Assembly: GCA_036171675.1 (NCBI GenBank)
Contig: JAVHRO010000111.1
Location: forward strand, 16,490 to 80,489
Length of the DNA: 64,000 nt
Source: Vicingus sp036171675
GTDB lineage: Bacteria; Bacteroidota; Bacteroidia; Flavobacteriales_E; Vicingaceae
Reading direction: 5' to 3'
Shown here: positions 42,950-52,040 of the stretch, piece by piece
Layout: each line of letters starts with the position of its first letter
Numbering within the stretch: the first letter of the stretch is position 1
Program-made: the position numbers and the translations under genes
Notes under the pieces: generated by a model
What the model was told of the DNA's origin: nothing
Databases searched by the model: none
The model's input: the letters and a program-made list of their open reading frames with translations, nothing else

Positions 42950-43723
42950 TCAATTTTCATTGTAACCAAATTTTCTACTTTGAAGTACTTCTTTCCACCA
43001 ATTTTCTCTGTCAAGAATTAATTGGTCGTCTGTAGTTGATTTGTAAATATCTAAAATTGAGTATTTAAAATTTCTCTTAATGTGGTCAAAATCTAATTGT
43101 TTAAGTCTAATATTACCACCTTGTCTATTCTTAACGTATGCTCTCCAACGACTTAAAATCATATTTTCTCCATACGCTGAACCAACATATTTTTTTCCGT
43201 TTGAAGTGTCTGTTAATAGATAAACTCCCTTTTGATTTTGAAGTGCCTTTTTCCAATTGTCTTTTTCTAATACTCTGCACATTTTATCCCAAGAAATATT
43301 CACTTTATCATATTCTAGAAATAAGTCATTTATTACGGATTCAGCATTTCGAATCATATTCTGAGAGGTGTTTTTGAACGTTATTATTAAGCGTCCAAAG
43401 TACTTTTTATATTCGGAAAGAGTTTTAAATTTGTATCCAATACCGTTGAGAACATTTAAGTCCTTAGTTATTTTTCCTATATGAAACAGCAACCAGAAAT
43501 TTTCATCGCTTTTGATTCGAATAAAGCCTATAGTGATTTGTCCATTTTTGAATGATTTGTTTTTGTTGTAGTTCCAATATTGTCCTGCAAGTATGGTTTC
43601 TATCTCATTATTATTGAATGTTTCTATTGGATTCCAATTGTCTTTAAACATTAAATTGAATCTTATTTTGACATTGTTTAAATTGTCAAGTTTCAATATG
43701 TTGTTTAGTTTAATGAACTCCAT
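42950..43723 (-). CDS. GIY-YIG nuclease family protein
   Basis: A 257-residue protein. The C-terminal 100 residues form a GIY-YIG nuclease: GVYLLTD (166-172), KKYVGSAYG (178-185) and ILSRWRAY with the conserved Arg192, plus LILDRENWWKEVLQSRKFGYNEN with the late Glu and Asn. The N-terminal 155 residues form a separate, unrecognised domain with FRIK/IGFIRIKSDENFWLLFHIGKI strands. Such free-standing two-domain GIY-YIG proteins are scattered accessory genes, sometimes linked to mobile DNA; a restriction or DNA-processing role is possible but not shown. No methyltransferase is next to it. Confidence 0.82.
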   Translation of the reverse strand: MEFIKLNNILKLDNLNNVKIRFNLMFKDNWNPIETFNNNEIETILAGQYWNYNKNKSFKNGQITIGFIRIKSDENFWLLFHIGKITKDLNVLNGIGYKFKTLSEYKKYFGRLIITFKNTSQNMIRNAESVINDLFLEYDKVNISWDKMCRVLEKDNWKKALQNQKGVYLLTDTSNGKKYVGSAYGENMILSRWRAYVKNRQGGNIRLKQLDFDHIKRNFKYSILDIYKSTTDDQLILDRENWWKEVLQSRKFGYNEN

Positions 43724-43770
43724 TTTAGTCTAAGTTTCTTTTCTGCACTGCCCTCATACCATTTTTTCTA

Positions 43771-46700
43771 CTATCTTATTACAGTTACATTACCTTTCTT
43801 AAAATACTCCTGACCATCAATACATGTTACTGATAAGTGATATACAAAAACAGCTGGGTCAACAGGTTTCCCTTTATAAGTACCATCCCATCCCATTTGT
43901 TGATTGGTCGTTTCAAATACCAATTCACCCCATCGGTCATATAATTTTAAGTGCATAGTTTTTACATTTTGACCTCTTAAATACAACACCTCATTTTCCT
44001 TATCGCCGTTTGGTGTAAAAGCATTTGGAAGATATACATCTGGTTCACCACACCATAGTTCAAAAGCATAAATTGTAATTTTTTTTTGATAGGTACAACC
44101 ACTCAAATTTTCAACATAATTCAAGGTGTAAGTTGTAGTGATTGGTGGATTAGCAAATGGATTGGAAATGCTAGAGTTACTCAAATTAGAAGTTGGACTC
44201 CACGAGTATGAGAAGTTACTATCGGGCAATGCATGTAAATAGGTTCCTTCTCCATTTAATAGGGTGTCTTTGTCCGATGTAATATTGATATAATTAGCAT
44301 TAAACCCAGAAACTACAACCAACGCAGAATCATTTGCCGAACAACCGAAACTATTTTGATCACTTACATAATACATCGTAGTAATGAGTGGGTTAACAAT
44401 AGGATGGGAAGAATTTTCACCAGAAATGATATCAGATACAGGTTGCCATGAGTAGGTTACTGTTTGATTGTTTAAACTTTCTACAGTTAAGGTATCGTTT
44501 TGCCCAGAACAAATAGCTCCGTTATAAGTTTTTATTAAAACGCCATTGTAGTTTATTTTAATACTATCTATAGCTGAACAGACACCATTAAATGCCATTA
44601 CATAATACGTGGTTGAATCAGAAATATTAACTATCAAACTGTCTGATAAATCAGGATTTAAAGTATCAGTAAAAAACGAGTTGGTTGACCAAACATAACC
44701 AATTGCTCCAGTACCTATTGTATATAAAAGTGCAGATCCACAGGAGTTAATGGTTCCTGGAGTAGTAATATGAACTGGAGAGTCAACAATAATTGTAGTA
44801 GAAGTGTTTAACAAAGTATTACAGATTGAATCAACAATAGTAAGTGTAATAGGGTAGGTTCCCGCTGTCGAAAAAGTTCGTATAGGATTAAGAATTTGGG
44901 TGGTGGTATCTCCACTACCAAAATTCCATAAGTAATAATTATGAGGTCCGCTTGTATTGTTAAATTGAACGGTTAAAGGCGCACAGCCTTGAGCATCATC
45001 TAAAGTAATAATTGGTTGAGAAGACGAATGGAAGTTAACCGTAACACTATCTATATCACTACAAACACCGTTGCTAGCCATTACAAAATAGGTGACTGTT
45101 TGGTTGTCAAAAACAGTTAATGTATCAGCTAATCCAATGTTTAAAGTATCAGTAAACAGCAAGTTGCTCGACCAAATATAGTCCGTTGCACCAACAGCCG
45201 AAGCATTTAATAGTACTGGTTCACAACTTACGGTGTCAGGAAGGATTGAACTAATAATAATAGGAGGATTTACTACGATTAGTTGTTTAGCAGTATCAAT
45301 GGTATTGCAAATTGAATCTTGAATTATTAGTGATACTGTGTAGGTTCCAGGTAAAGAATAGGTTCTTATGGGATTATAAACAGTTGAAGTAGTATCGCCG
45401 CTACCAAAATCCCATAAATAAGTGTCGCTACTATTGCTATTATTGGTAAATGTTACGGTTAAAGGGGCACAACCCTGATAATAATCGACGGTAAAATGTG
45501 CTTTTGGAACAATTTGAAAATCAAATTTAAACGTTCCATTATTACAGCCTGTACTATTATTGGTATTTGACCAAGCTCCTGGAGTAGTTGGAAAATCGTC
45601 GTTACTCCAACAACCAGCACAAACGGATTGATAAACGATACCATTTTTATCGAAACGACTAGTACCACCATCAACATGTTCGTTGCTTAAATTCCCGCCA
45701 AAGTAGGTACCGTATAGCAGTGATTGGACATTTCGTTCTAGTACGATTAAATAAAAATCAAATCCATTGGGTGAGTTGGGTAGAAAAGATCCTAAAGTTG
45801 TGGGCATTCCTGTTAATGAAGGTCCCGTTAATATATCGCCACCCCAGCCCGAAACATAAACGTTTTCACATCTATCTACCAAAAATGCAGATGGCGAGAA
45901 TTTGGTGGTGGTTCCGCCGTTTCCAAATACTGTGCTATAATTTATTGACGACAAGTTATTGTCCATTTTAACAATAAAATTACTACTGTTTGGATTTTTG
46001 TAAGGAGCATTAATTATTGGAAAAACTCCACGGGTTTGGCCAACGGTATATACACTTCCAAAACGATCGATTTCTACAAAATAGCATTGGTCGTAATTAT
46101 CAGTTCCAATCAACGTTGAAGCAATAATTTGACTTCCGTTGGTATCAATTTTTGTAATGTATCCATCTGTTTTTCCACCTAAAAATGTGTTATTAATGGC
46201 TCCCGAAGTTGTAGGGAAATTTACAGATGCAGTTCCTCCACATACATATACATATCCACTGGTATCAACCTTTATTGAAAAACCAGCATCAACATTATCT
46301 CCACCTAAATAAGTACTCCAATATACATTTGATAGGTTGGAATTTAGTTTTACCACAATGGCATCCTGATTGCCATTCAAAGTATTATCAAAGCCATAAA
46401 CAATAGGAATATTGGTAGACTTGGTTGATGAGGTAATATAGCAATTGTTAAATCTGTCCAACATAATTTCACCACGGTATTGGTCACCATAGTTATTCAT
46501 TAAGGTATCGTATAATAAACTTGTGGTAGAGTTTACTCCGTCATTCAAATTGCCACCTAAATAGGTTGACCCTAATAAAGTGGTTCCAGAGGCATTTAGT
46601 TTGGCAATATAAATATCCGTTCCATTGGTAAAATTAGAACCATTACTGGTAAAGTATACAGGTGTGCCTCCATTAAAAGTATTGTCGTACGAACTAGCAT

Positions 46701-47745
46701 TAGTAGGAAAATCCATTGAGCTAGTTGCTCCATATAGATAAAGTTCGTTGTTTTCATTAGCAATTAAACTATGCACAGTTTCTGTAGCAGCACCTCCAAT
46801 GTAGGTTGAATAAAGTAGGTTAGTTCCTGTAGAATCGTATCGAGTAATAACTACATCGGTAATTCCCCCTCCAGCAAATCCGTTAAATGTTGGGTCGTAA
46901 GCACCTAAGGTAACTGGATAACCAATTCCAAATGCAGTTCCACCAGCAAATAAACTACCATCATAGCCGTAAGTTGCAGACATTCCAAAATTATCGGCTG
47001 TAGAGCCTGAATAACTTGCAAAAATTAAAATAGGGTCAATAATCAACGGAATTTTATTGTTGTATTTTCCAGTAATTTGGAATGACAACGTGTGGTTGGT
47101 TAATACAAATTTGCAAGGCACTTCAACTTTTTGCTGTTTTATGGTTTGATATGCAAATGGTTTTTGCTCAACCACATCACCTACGGTTGTTTTTACCACC
47201 AAATTTCCAGTTTTATCAATATAAATTTTATCCACGCCATCGTAGTTGAATTGAACATCATGAAGGTTACTAGTGGGATTTACTATAATGTCGTATTTAA
47301 TAAGATTACCTAGTGAATATAAGTTTAAATTGATGTTTTTGTAAATGTTCTGGTAGTTTATTTGGCGATATGCAGGAACGTTTCCTTTCCATTTTGATTC
47401 ATCATTTCCAATAAAGTAATTGTAGTAATCCGGGTATTTTTCGGAAGAAGTAATTTTTGCGCTTAATGCATTTAGGAATCGTACCCTAAATGCATGATAT
47501 CTGATTGAACTGCTCGTTTTTGAAGTAGAAAAGTGATTTTTTTTATACTCATCGGCATTGTACAAATTATATGTAACTGCATTGTTTTCGACAAATAAAG
47601 CACCGTTGCCTAAATCGGCTTTGAATAAAACGGGTGTAACCCATTGTCCTTTGTTTTCAACAAATCGAATGCCTTCGGTATGAGCAAAAACTACCTGAAT
47701 AGCTCCCAGAAAAAAGAACAGAACATGTAAAATCTTTACCCTCAT
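43771..47745 (-). CDS. SBBP/PKD-repeat surface protein with T9SS type B (gliding-associated) C-terminal domain
   Basis: A 1324-residue exported protein. Signal peptide to about 20, then an N-terminal domain beginning EGIRFVENKGQWVTPVLFKAD (found ahead of SBBP repeats). SBBP beta-propeller repeats follow at about 240-690 (LLYSTYIGGAATETVHSLIAN, LNSNLSNVYWSTYLGGDNVDAG). Then come PKD domains (APLTVTFTNNSNSSDTYLWDFGSGDTTST and its near-copy APLTVQFNNTSGPHNYYLWNFGSGDTTTQ). The T9SS type B end is DVYLPNAFTPNGDKENEVLYLRG...LYDRWGELVFET...GWDGTYKGKPVDPAVFVYHL...GNVTVIR. A surface adhesin or gliding-associated protein, probably partnered with a PorP/SprF protein. Confidence 0.9.
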   Translation of the reverse strand: MRVKILHVLFFFLGAIQVVFAHTEGIRFVENKGQWVTPVLFKADLGNGALFVENNAVTYNLYNADEYKKNHFSTSKTSSSIRYHAFRVRFLNALSAKITSSEKYPDYYNYFIGNDESKWKGNVPAYRQINYQNIYKNINLNLYSLGNLIKYDIIVNPTSNLHDVQFNYDGVDKIYIDKTGNLVVKTTVGDVVEQKPFAYQTIKQQKVEVPCKFVLTNHTLSFQITGKYNNKIPLIIDPILIFASYSGSTADNFGMSATYGYDGSLFAGGTAFGIGYPVTLGAYDPTFNGFAGGGITDVVITRYDSTGTNLLYSTYIGGAATETVHSLIANENNELYLYGATSSMDFPTNASSYDNTFNGGTPVYFTSNGSNFTNGTDIYIAKLNASGTTLLGSTYLGGNLNDGVNSTTSLLYDTLMNNYGDQYRGEIMLDRFNNCYITSSTKSTNIPIVYGFDNTLNGNQDAIVVKLNSNLSNVYWSTYLGGDNVDAGFSIKVDTSGYVYVCGGTASVNFPTTSGAINNTFLGGKTDGYITKIDTNGSQIIASTLIGTDNYDQCYFVEIDRFGSVYTVGQTRGVFPIINAPYKNPNSSNFIVKMDNNLSSINYSTVFGNGGTTTKFSPSAFLVDRCENVYVSGWGGDILTGPSLTGMPTTLGSFLPNSPNGFDFYLIVLERNVQSLLYGTYFGGNLSNEHVDGGTSRFDKNGIVYQSVCAGCWSNDDFPTTPGAWSNTNNSTGCNNGTFKFDFQIVPKAHFTVDYYQGCAPLTVTFTNNSNSSDTYLWDFGSGDTTSTVYNPIRTYSLPGTYTVSLIIQDSICNTIDTAKQLIVVNPPIIISSILPDTVSCEPVLLNASAVGATDYIWSSNLLFTDTLNIGLADTLTVFDNQTVTYFVMASNGVCSDIDSVTVNFHSSSQPIITLDDAQGCAPLTVQFNNTSGPHNYYLWNFGSGDTTTQILNPIRTFSTAGTYPITLTIVDSICNTLLNTSTTIIVDSPVHITTPGTINSCGSALLYTIGTGAIGYVWSTNSFFTDTLNPDLSDSLIVNISDSTTYYVMAFNGVCSAIDSIKINYNGVLIKTYNGAICSGQNDTLTVESLNNQTVTYSWQPVSDIISGENSSHPIVNPLITTMYYVSDQNSFGCSANDSALVVVSGFNANYINITSDKDTLLNGEGTYLHALPDSNFSYSWSPTSNLSNSSISNPFANPPITTTYTLNYVENLSGCTYQKKITIYAFELWCGEPDVYLPNAFTPNGDKENEVLYLRGQNVKTMHLKLYDRWGELVFETTNQQMGWDGTYKGKPVDPAVFVYHLSVTCIDGQEYFKKGNVTVIR

Positions 47746-47826
47746 ACATTTTAATTACAAGTAAATTTAAAGAAAAATTACCTATTATCAAAATTTAGTG
47801 AATAGCGTAACGAAATGAGTTTTATA

Positions 47827-48462
47827 TTAAAGTCCTTTTAACAATTCGGTTGGTTCTTGAGCCAAAGGGTTATAAAGTAGCGCTTTGTTTAAACAAATTT
47901 TTGCTTCTAAAATATTCCCTAATCCGATATTAATTTTACCCAATAAGAGGTTGTTTTCGTAATCAAACGGAAAAAGTTCAGCTAATATTTTTGAATACAT
48001 TAAAGCATTATTATTCTTTTTTCTGTTGTACCAAATTAATGACATACGGTAGTTAACGGTATAGTTGCTTGGGTCTACTTTTAATATTTTCTCATAAATT
48101 GTAATTACTTCATCCCAATTTCCCATTGAAGAAACAGGGTACACTAAACCCAACATGGCTTCTACCGATTTAGGTTTTAATTCAATCGCTTTTTTGTAAA
48201 AACTTATTGATTTTTGATAATCACCACTTTCATAGGTTAACCAACCTAAACGTAAATTAATTTCGTACGAATCGGCAGCATAAATCTTTTGAATTGGAGC
48301 AATAGCTTCATTATATTTTTGAGCATATTCTAATTCGTAACTTTTCGAAAAAGCTGTAATTATTGCAGTTGCATCCTGACCTTGTGCTTTAATGGATAAA
48401 ATTAAAGTAACGAATAAAATGGTTTGTTTAAAACGTAATGAAATGTTGTTTTTTGTTTTCAT
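47827..48462 (-). CDS. Exported tetratricopeptide-repeat protein
   Basis: A 211-residue protein with a signal peptide (hydrophobic TILFVTLILSIKAQG) and about four TPR units, e.g. YEINLRLGWLTYESGDYQKSISFYKKAIELKPKSVEAMLGLVYPVSSMGNWDEVITIYEKILKVDPSNYTVNYRMSLIWY. It is the last gene of the PqqD/ATP-grasp operon, 21 bases after the barrel gene. It is probably a periplasmic scaffold for the barrel or for the M23-bearing membrane protein. No enzymatic motif is seen. Confidence 0.8.
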   Translation of the reverse strand: MKTKNNISLRFKQTILFVTLILSIKAQGQDATAIITAFSKSYELEYAQKYNEAIAPIQKIYAADSYEINLRLGWLTYESGDYQKSISFYKKAIELKPKSVEAMLGLVYPVSSMGNWDEVITIYEKILKVDPSNYTVNYRMSLIWYNRKKNNNALMYSKILAELFPFDYENNLLLGKINIGLGNILEAKICLNKALLYNPLAQEPTELLKGL

Positions 48463-48483
48463 TTGATAAAGGTTTTGTGTTGG

Positions 48484-49854
48484 TTAAAATATTATTTTAA
48501 ATGAACTTGAAATCATAGTTGATTGATACCTTAATTGCGTAAAATTATCTGTTTTATCTTCCCATTGATATAAAAAACCTAATCGGGTTTTTTCTCCCAA
48601 TGGAAAATCAATACTGGCATTAATTCTTCCATGAATTACATCGTAAGTATTAATTAATACCATGCCAAAATTTTCTGCAACAATTGATTCTCCTTTCTGA
48701 AAGTAAGAAACATAAAGGTTTTTCTTTCTTAATTTTAACTGAACAAAAGGAGAAATTACTAATTTGTTTTGTTTAATACTTCCTGTTTGATAAAAATTAG
48801 AACCTAGCGTTAATCCTTCTTTTAAAAATGGAAAAGTATAACTAAACATGGCTCCTGCAATAAATTGACTTACATTGTTTCGTTCAACAGGTTCAATGGT
48901 AGTATCTTTAGTTATAGTGTTATTTTGATCTTGGGTCATTGGTGATTTTGTTACTAGTTCAATTTTATCCCATTCGTATTTATTAAGGTTGGTAGTTCTA
49001 TATTCTTGGTTAAATCCGGTAAAAAATGAAAATCGAAAAAATCCACTGTATTTACTAATTCCAGCAAGTCCAACAATTGAATTTTGTATAAAATCGCCTT
49101 TATAACTGATTTGATGAGTAAAAGTGGAGTCGATTGCAAAATCGCCAGGAAAATGGGGTGGTTTGCGTTTAGTGTAGATACTATCGTTGTATAAATAACT
49201 TACATTAGCATTGTACGCTGAGGCATGAGCAGCAATATTGAATTGCCAATATCTGTTTATTTTAATGGAAGAACCTAAATAATATTGATGTTGGTTAAAA
49301 TTTCCCCAACTATTGTTTTGCTGAGTAACGTAGGTATAGCTCTGATACAAAGCAATACGTTTAGCAGGAAAATGTCCAATTCCAACCGAGAAATAGTTCA
49401 GATTGCCTGCACTATCAGTGTTAGCAGACAATTTAATTCCACCTTCAATAGTAACACTACTCAACCATTTTGTAGGTTTTAGCTCAACCGATTGAATGGA
49501 TTTAGCTGTTTCTGCAAGTAAAAAATAATTACCTGTGTTTAAAGCGTTGCTATATAAGTTAAGTTGAGCAAATTCGCTTCCTTTATTTTGGTCAACTGCT
49601 TTTTGAAGGTATTTTTCGGCCATTATTGGCTCCGACAGTTTAGTATAAGCAATTCCCATTCTTACATTTAAATAATGATAATCCAAACCACTTTCTATTC
49701 CCCTATTACCTATACTAACTAAAGAATCCCATTCAGAATTTATAAAATATTGATAGGTTAAACGGTCAACAGTTTTATAACCCAACGTAGTTTGCCCAAC
49801 AGCAAGTAACGTTGAAAAAAGGAATACAACCAACAAGGTTAAATAGTTGAACAT
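48484..49854 (-). CDS. TPR plus beta-barrel outer-membrane protein
   Basis: A 456-residue exported protein: signal peptide (FNYLTLLVVFLFSTLLAVGQ), a short TPR-like part at about 40-120 (SLVSIGNRGIESGLDYHYLNVRMGIAYTKLSEPIMAEKYLQKAV), then about 330 residues of alternating amphipathic strands ending in SSFKIIF, as in outer-membrane barrels. A periplasmic TPR feeding a barrel recalls BcsC/PgaA-type exporters, but it is much smaller. It overlaps the urea-transporter/M23 gene by 16 bases, so the two are tightly coupled. It is the likely outer-membrane outlet of the operon; this role is inferred. Confidence 0.72.
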   Translation of the reverse strand: MFNYLTLLVVFLFSTLLAVGQTTLGYKTVDRLTYQYFINSEWDSLVSIGNRGIESGLDYHYLNVRMGIAYTKLSEPIMAEKYLQKAVDQNKGSEFAQLNLYSNALNTGNYFLLAETAKSIQSVELKPTKWLSSVTIEGGIKLSANTDSAGNLNYFSVGIGHFPAKRIALYQSYTYVTQQNNSWGNFNQHQYYLGSSIKINRYWQFNIAAHASAYNANVSYLYNDSIYTKRKPPHFPGDFAIDSTFTHQISYKGDFIQNSIVGLAGISKYSGFFRFSFFTGFNQEYRTTNLNKYEWDKIELVTKSPMTQDQNNTITKDTTIEPVERNNVSQFIAGAMFSYTFPFLKEGLTLGSNFYQTGSIKQNKLVISPFVQLKLRKKNLYVSYFQKGESIVAENFGMVLINTYDVIHGRINASIDFPLGEKTRLGFLYQWEDKTDNFTQLRYQSTMISSSFKIIF

Positions 49855-52034
49855 AAAACAGCCTTAAATTTTTGTTGAATTCCTATAAAAGTTATAATCG
49901 CATTATCTGCATTCGATATTTCGAGCGAATAATTTATCGTTGATATTTTTTTATTAAAAATGATTCCTTCACATGAAGTGTTCATTTTTATTGTAGTAGG
50001 ATTATGAATATTATCAATTTTAGCGAATGAAAAGCTATAATCAGCCTTTAAGTAATGATAAAATGGAGCAGTAAGGTCGTGTACACTTTTTAATAAAACA
50101 GGAAATAATTCTGAAATTGATAGTTTATCTTTTACCGTAATACCTTCGTAATAGCCCAAAATAATTTTATGTGCTGACAAATAAAAATTGTGCAACAATG
50201 AATTTTTATTACCATCAAAATCGGTAAAATAAAATTCGGTACCATTATTTACAAAAAATGCAGTAGATTTCGTTCTAGGGCAATACAGGTATGCCTGATT
50301 TTGAATAGTTACACCAACTTCCCAAGTAATAATTTCTGATTTAGATTCGAAACTGTAATGCCATTGCAATTTTTTACCTGGAATAAAATTAAACGCATCA
50401 AATATTAATGGGGTTGAAATAACATTGCATACGATTTCCGATTGTTTTGGAATATTGTATGAATGAAACTTGAAGGTATTGTTTTGATTGGTTAAATAAT
50501 ATCCAATTGGATATAACAAGGTTTTTGAACCAATATAGGGCGTAGCTTGTAATTGATAATGTAAATGTGGCTCAGGAGATCTTCCGGAGCTACCACATTT
50601 TGCAATTACTTGCCCTTTACTAACGTAATCTCCAACTTTTACCTCAATAGAATTTATTTTTAAGTGACTAAGTTTGGAGTAAAAAAAATCGTCGTGTTTA
50701 ATTATAATGGTATTGCCCCAATTGTGTTGAATATCAACATTTCCTATTGCATTATCTTCAACACCATCAATTATCGCAATTACGGTTCCAAAAAGAGGAG
50801 CAGTAATAGGCATATTATAGCAATAATAATCCATTAAATCTACCCCTGATCCATGGTATGTTTTACCTTGTTCATCGATTATATCAAAATCCCAAGCATA
50901 TTTATAATCTTCTTTATGGGTAATGGTTCCGTTATGCCCTTGCGATATGCGCCATTTCCCAATTATTGGTAAATCAAGGCTATAATAGGCCATTTTACTA
51001 AAACGCTCAACGGCGTTATAAAATTTGTAATGATTTTTTTCGGGTGAAAAATGTTGGTAAGCAACCAAATTTAATTTAGACGAATAACTTCTTTTACCTA
51101 TAGCAAAAAGTACTATCCAAACTACTAAATTAAACGGCAATGAATATAGTGGTAAACCCAGATAAGTGAATAATCCAGACAAGCCACTAATTAATATAGC
51201 AATTACAGGAATGCAGAATAATAATAAAACAAATGAACGTGTGTTTGAAACAATAAAAAATCCGCCAAGAGCAATGGAAGTAAGAATAAAGTTAAAACCG
51301 ATATAAGAGTATATCAATTGGGAAAAATCGGCTTCCATTAATTGGTAGAAACCATATCCAAAAGAAAACCCTACTATTGATAGTAAAAACGATATTCTGC
51401 TTTGAAATAAGAGTCCAATAGCGATTAATATCCCAGCAAAATCGTTGTATTGAAAAATTATTGCGCCAAGAGAACGAAAGTACAAGTAGAAGAAATTCGA
51501 AAATGGAATATTGGCAATTAATTCAGTAACATTTAAAAAAAATGAAGGAAAATATTCTAAGAAGGTCAGTGTGTTTTTCTCGTTTAATTGGAGTGCTGAA
51601 AAGTTCTTAGCACCTAAAACAAACAACCAGATTACAATTAAAAACGAAATGCTTAAAAATGGAAGCCCTTTATTGGCCAGTTGATGCATAAACCAAATGG
51701 ATAAAAAGAATGTTAAAATACCAGCAATGATTATTAAGGCAATTAATGAAATGTTGAGTTGATAAAACCCACCCAAGGCCATTCCAACCATTGCTGAATT
51801 ATAAGTATAAGTGCCATTGGTAATATTTTTATGATCAAAATGAAATGCAAGAGCGGTAAGTTGGCTAATAAAAATAGCCAACACACCCGAAATTCCTGCA
51901 CCTAAATCGAAAAAGGAAACAAATAGTAGCAATCCAGCCAAAAAATAATTATTGCTAAAAAAAATCTGAGAATAACTGTTTAAAATTCCTTTTAGAAATA
52001 GCCTTAAATAATATTTAATAGACACTAAATGCAT
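49839..52034 (-). CDS. Urea-transporter-like channel fused to M23 metallopeptidase domain
   Basis: A 731-residue fusion. Residues 1 to about 325 look like a urea transporter: some ten helices, with FFSNNYFLAGLLLFVSFFDL and YNSAMVGMALGGFYQ in the first half and a matching inverted-repeat half (QYNDFAGILIAIGLLFQSR, GFNFILTSIALGGFF). Residues about 355-520 are an M23/lysostaphin-type domain: ITHKEDYKYAWDFDI gives the first metal His and Asp, ITAPLFGTVIAI and GDYVSKGQVIAKCGSSGRS are core strands, and PHLHYQL supplies the second His pair. A beta-rich tail of about 200 residues follows. No urease is in the window. Position between a decarboxylase and a barrel suggests an inner-membrane export or sensing part. 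Confidence 0.82.
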   Translation of the reverse strand: MHLVSIKYYLRLFLKGILNSYSQIFFSNNYFLAGLLLFVSFFDLGAGISGVLAIFISQLTALAFHFDHKNITNGTYTYNSAMVGMALGGFYQLNISLIALIIIAGILTFFLSIWFMHQLANKGLPFLSISFLIVIWLFVLGAKNFSALQLNEKNTLTFLEYFPSFFLNVTELIANIPFSNFFYLYFRSLGAIIFQYNDFAGILIAIGLLFQSRISFLLSIVGFSFGYGFYQLMEADFSQLIYSYIGFNFILTSIALGGFFIVSNTRSFVLLLFCIPVIAILISGLSGLFTYLGLPLYSLPFNLVVWIVLFAIGKRSYSSKLNLVAYQHFSPEKNHYKFYNAVERFSKMAYYSLDLPIIGKWRISQGHNGTITHKEDYKYAWDFDIIDEQGKTYHGSGVDLMDYYCYNMPITAPLFGTVIAIIDGVEDNAIGNVDIQHNWGNTIIIKHDDFFYSKLSHLKINSIEVKVGDYVSKGQVIAKCGSSGRSPEPHLHYQLQATPYIGSKTLLYPIGYYLTNQNNTFKFHSYNIPKQSEIVCNVISTPLIFDAFNFIPGKKLQWHYSFESKSEIITWEVGVTIQNQAYLYCPRTKSTAFFVNNGTEFYFTDFDGNKNSLLHNFYLSAHKIILGYYEGITVKDKLSISELFPVLLKSVHDLTAPFYHYLKADYSFSFAKIDNIHNPTTIKMNTSCEGIIFNKKISTINYSLEISNADNAIITFIGIQQKFKAVLCSTI

Positions 52035-52040
52035 CAGCTA

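Noticed and set aside
49839..52034. Urea uptake for nitrogen supply
   Set aside because: No urease or accessory genes are in the window, and the protein carries an M23 domain and sits in an unrelated operon; the solute is left open.
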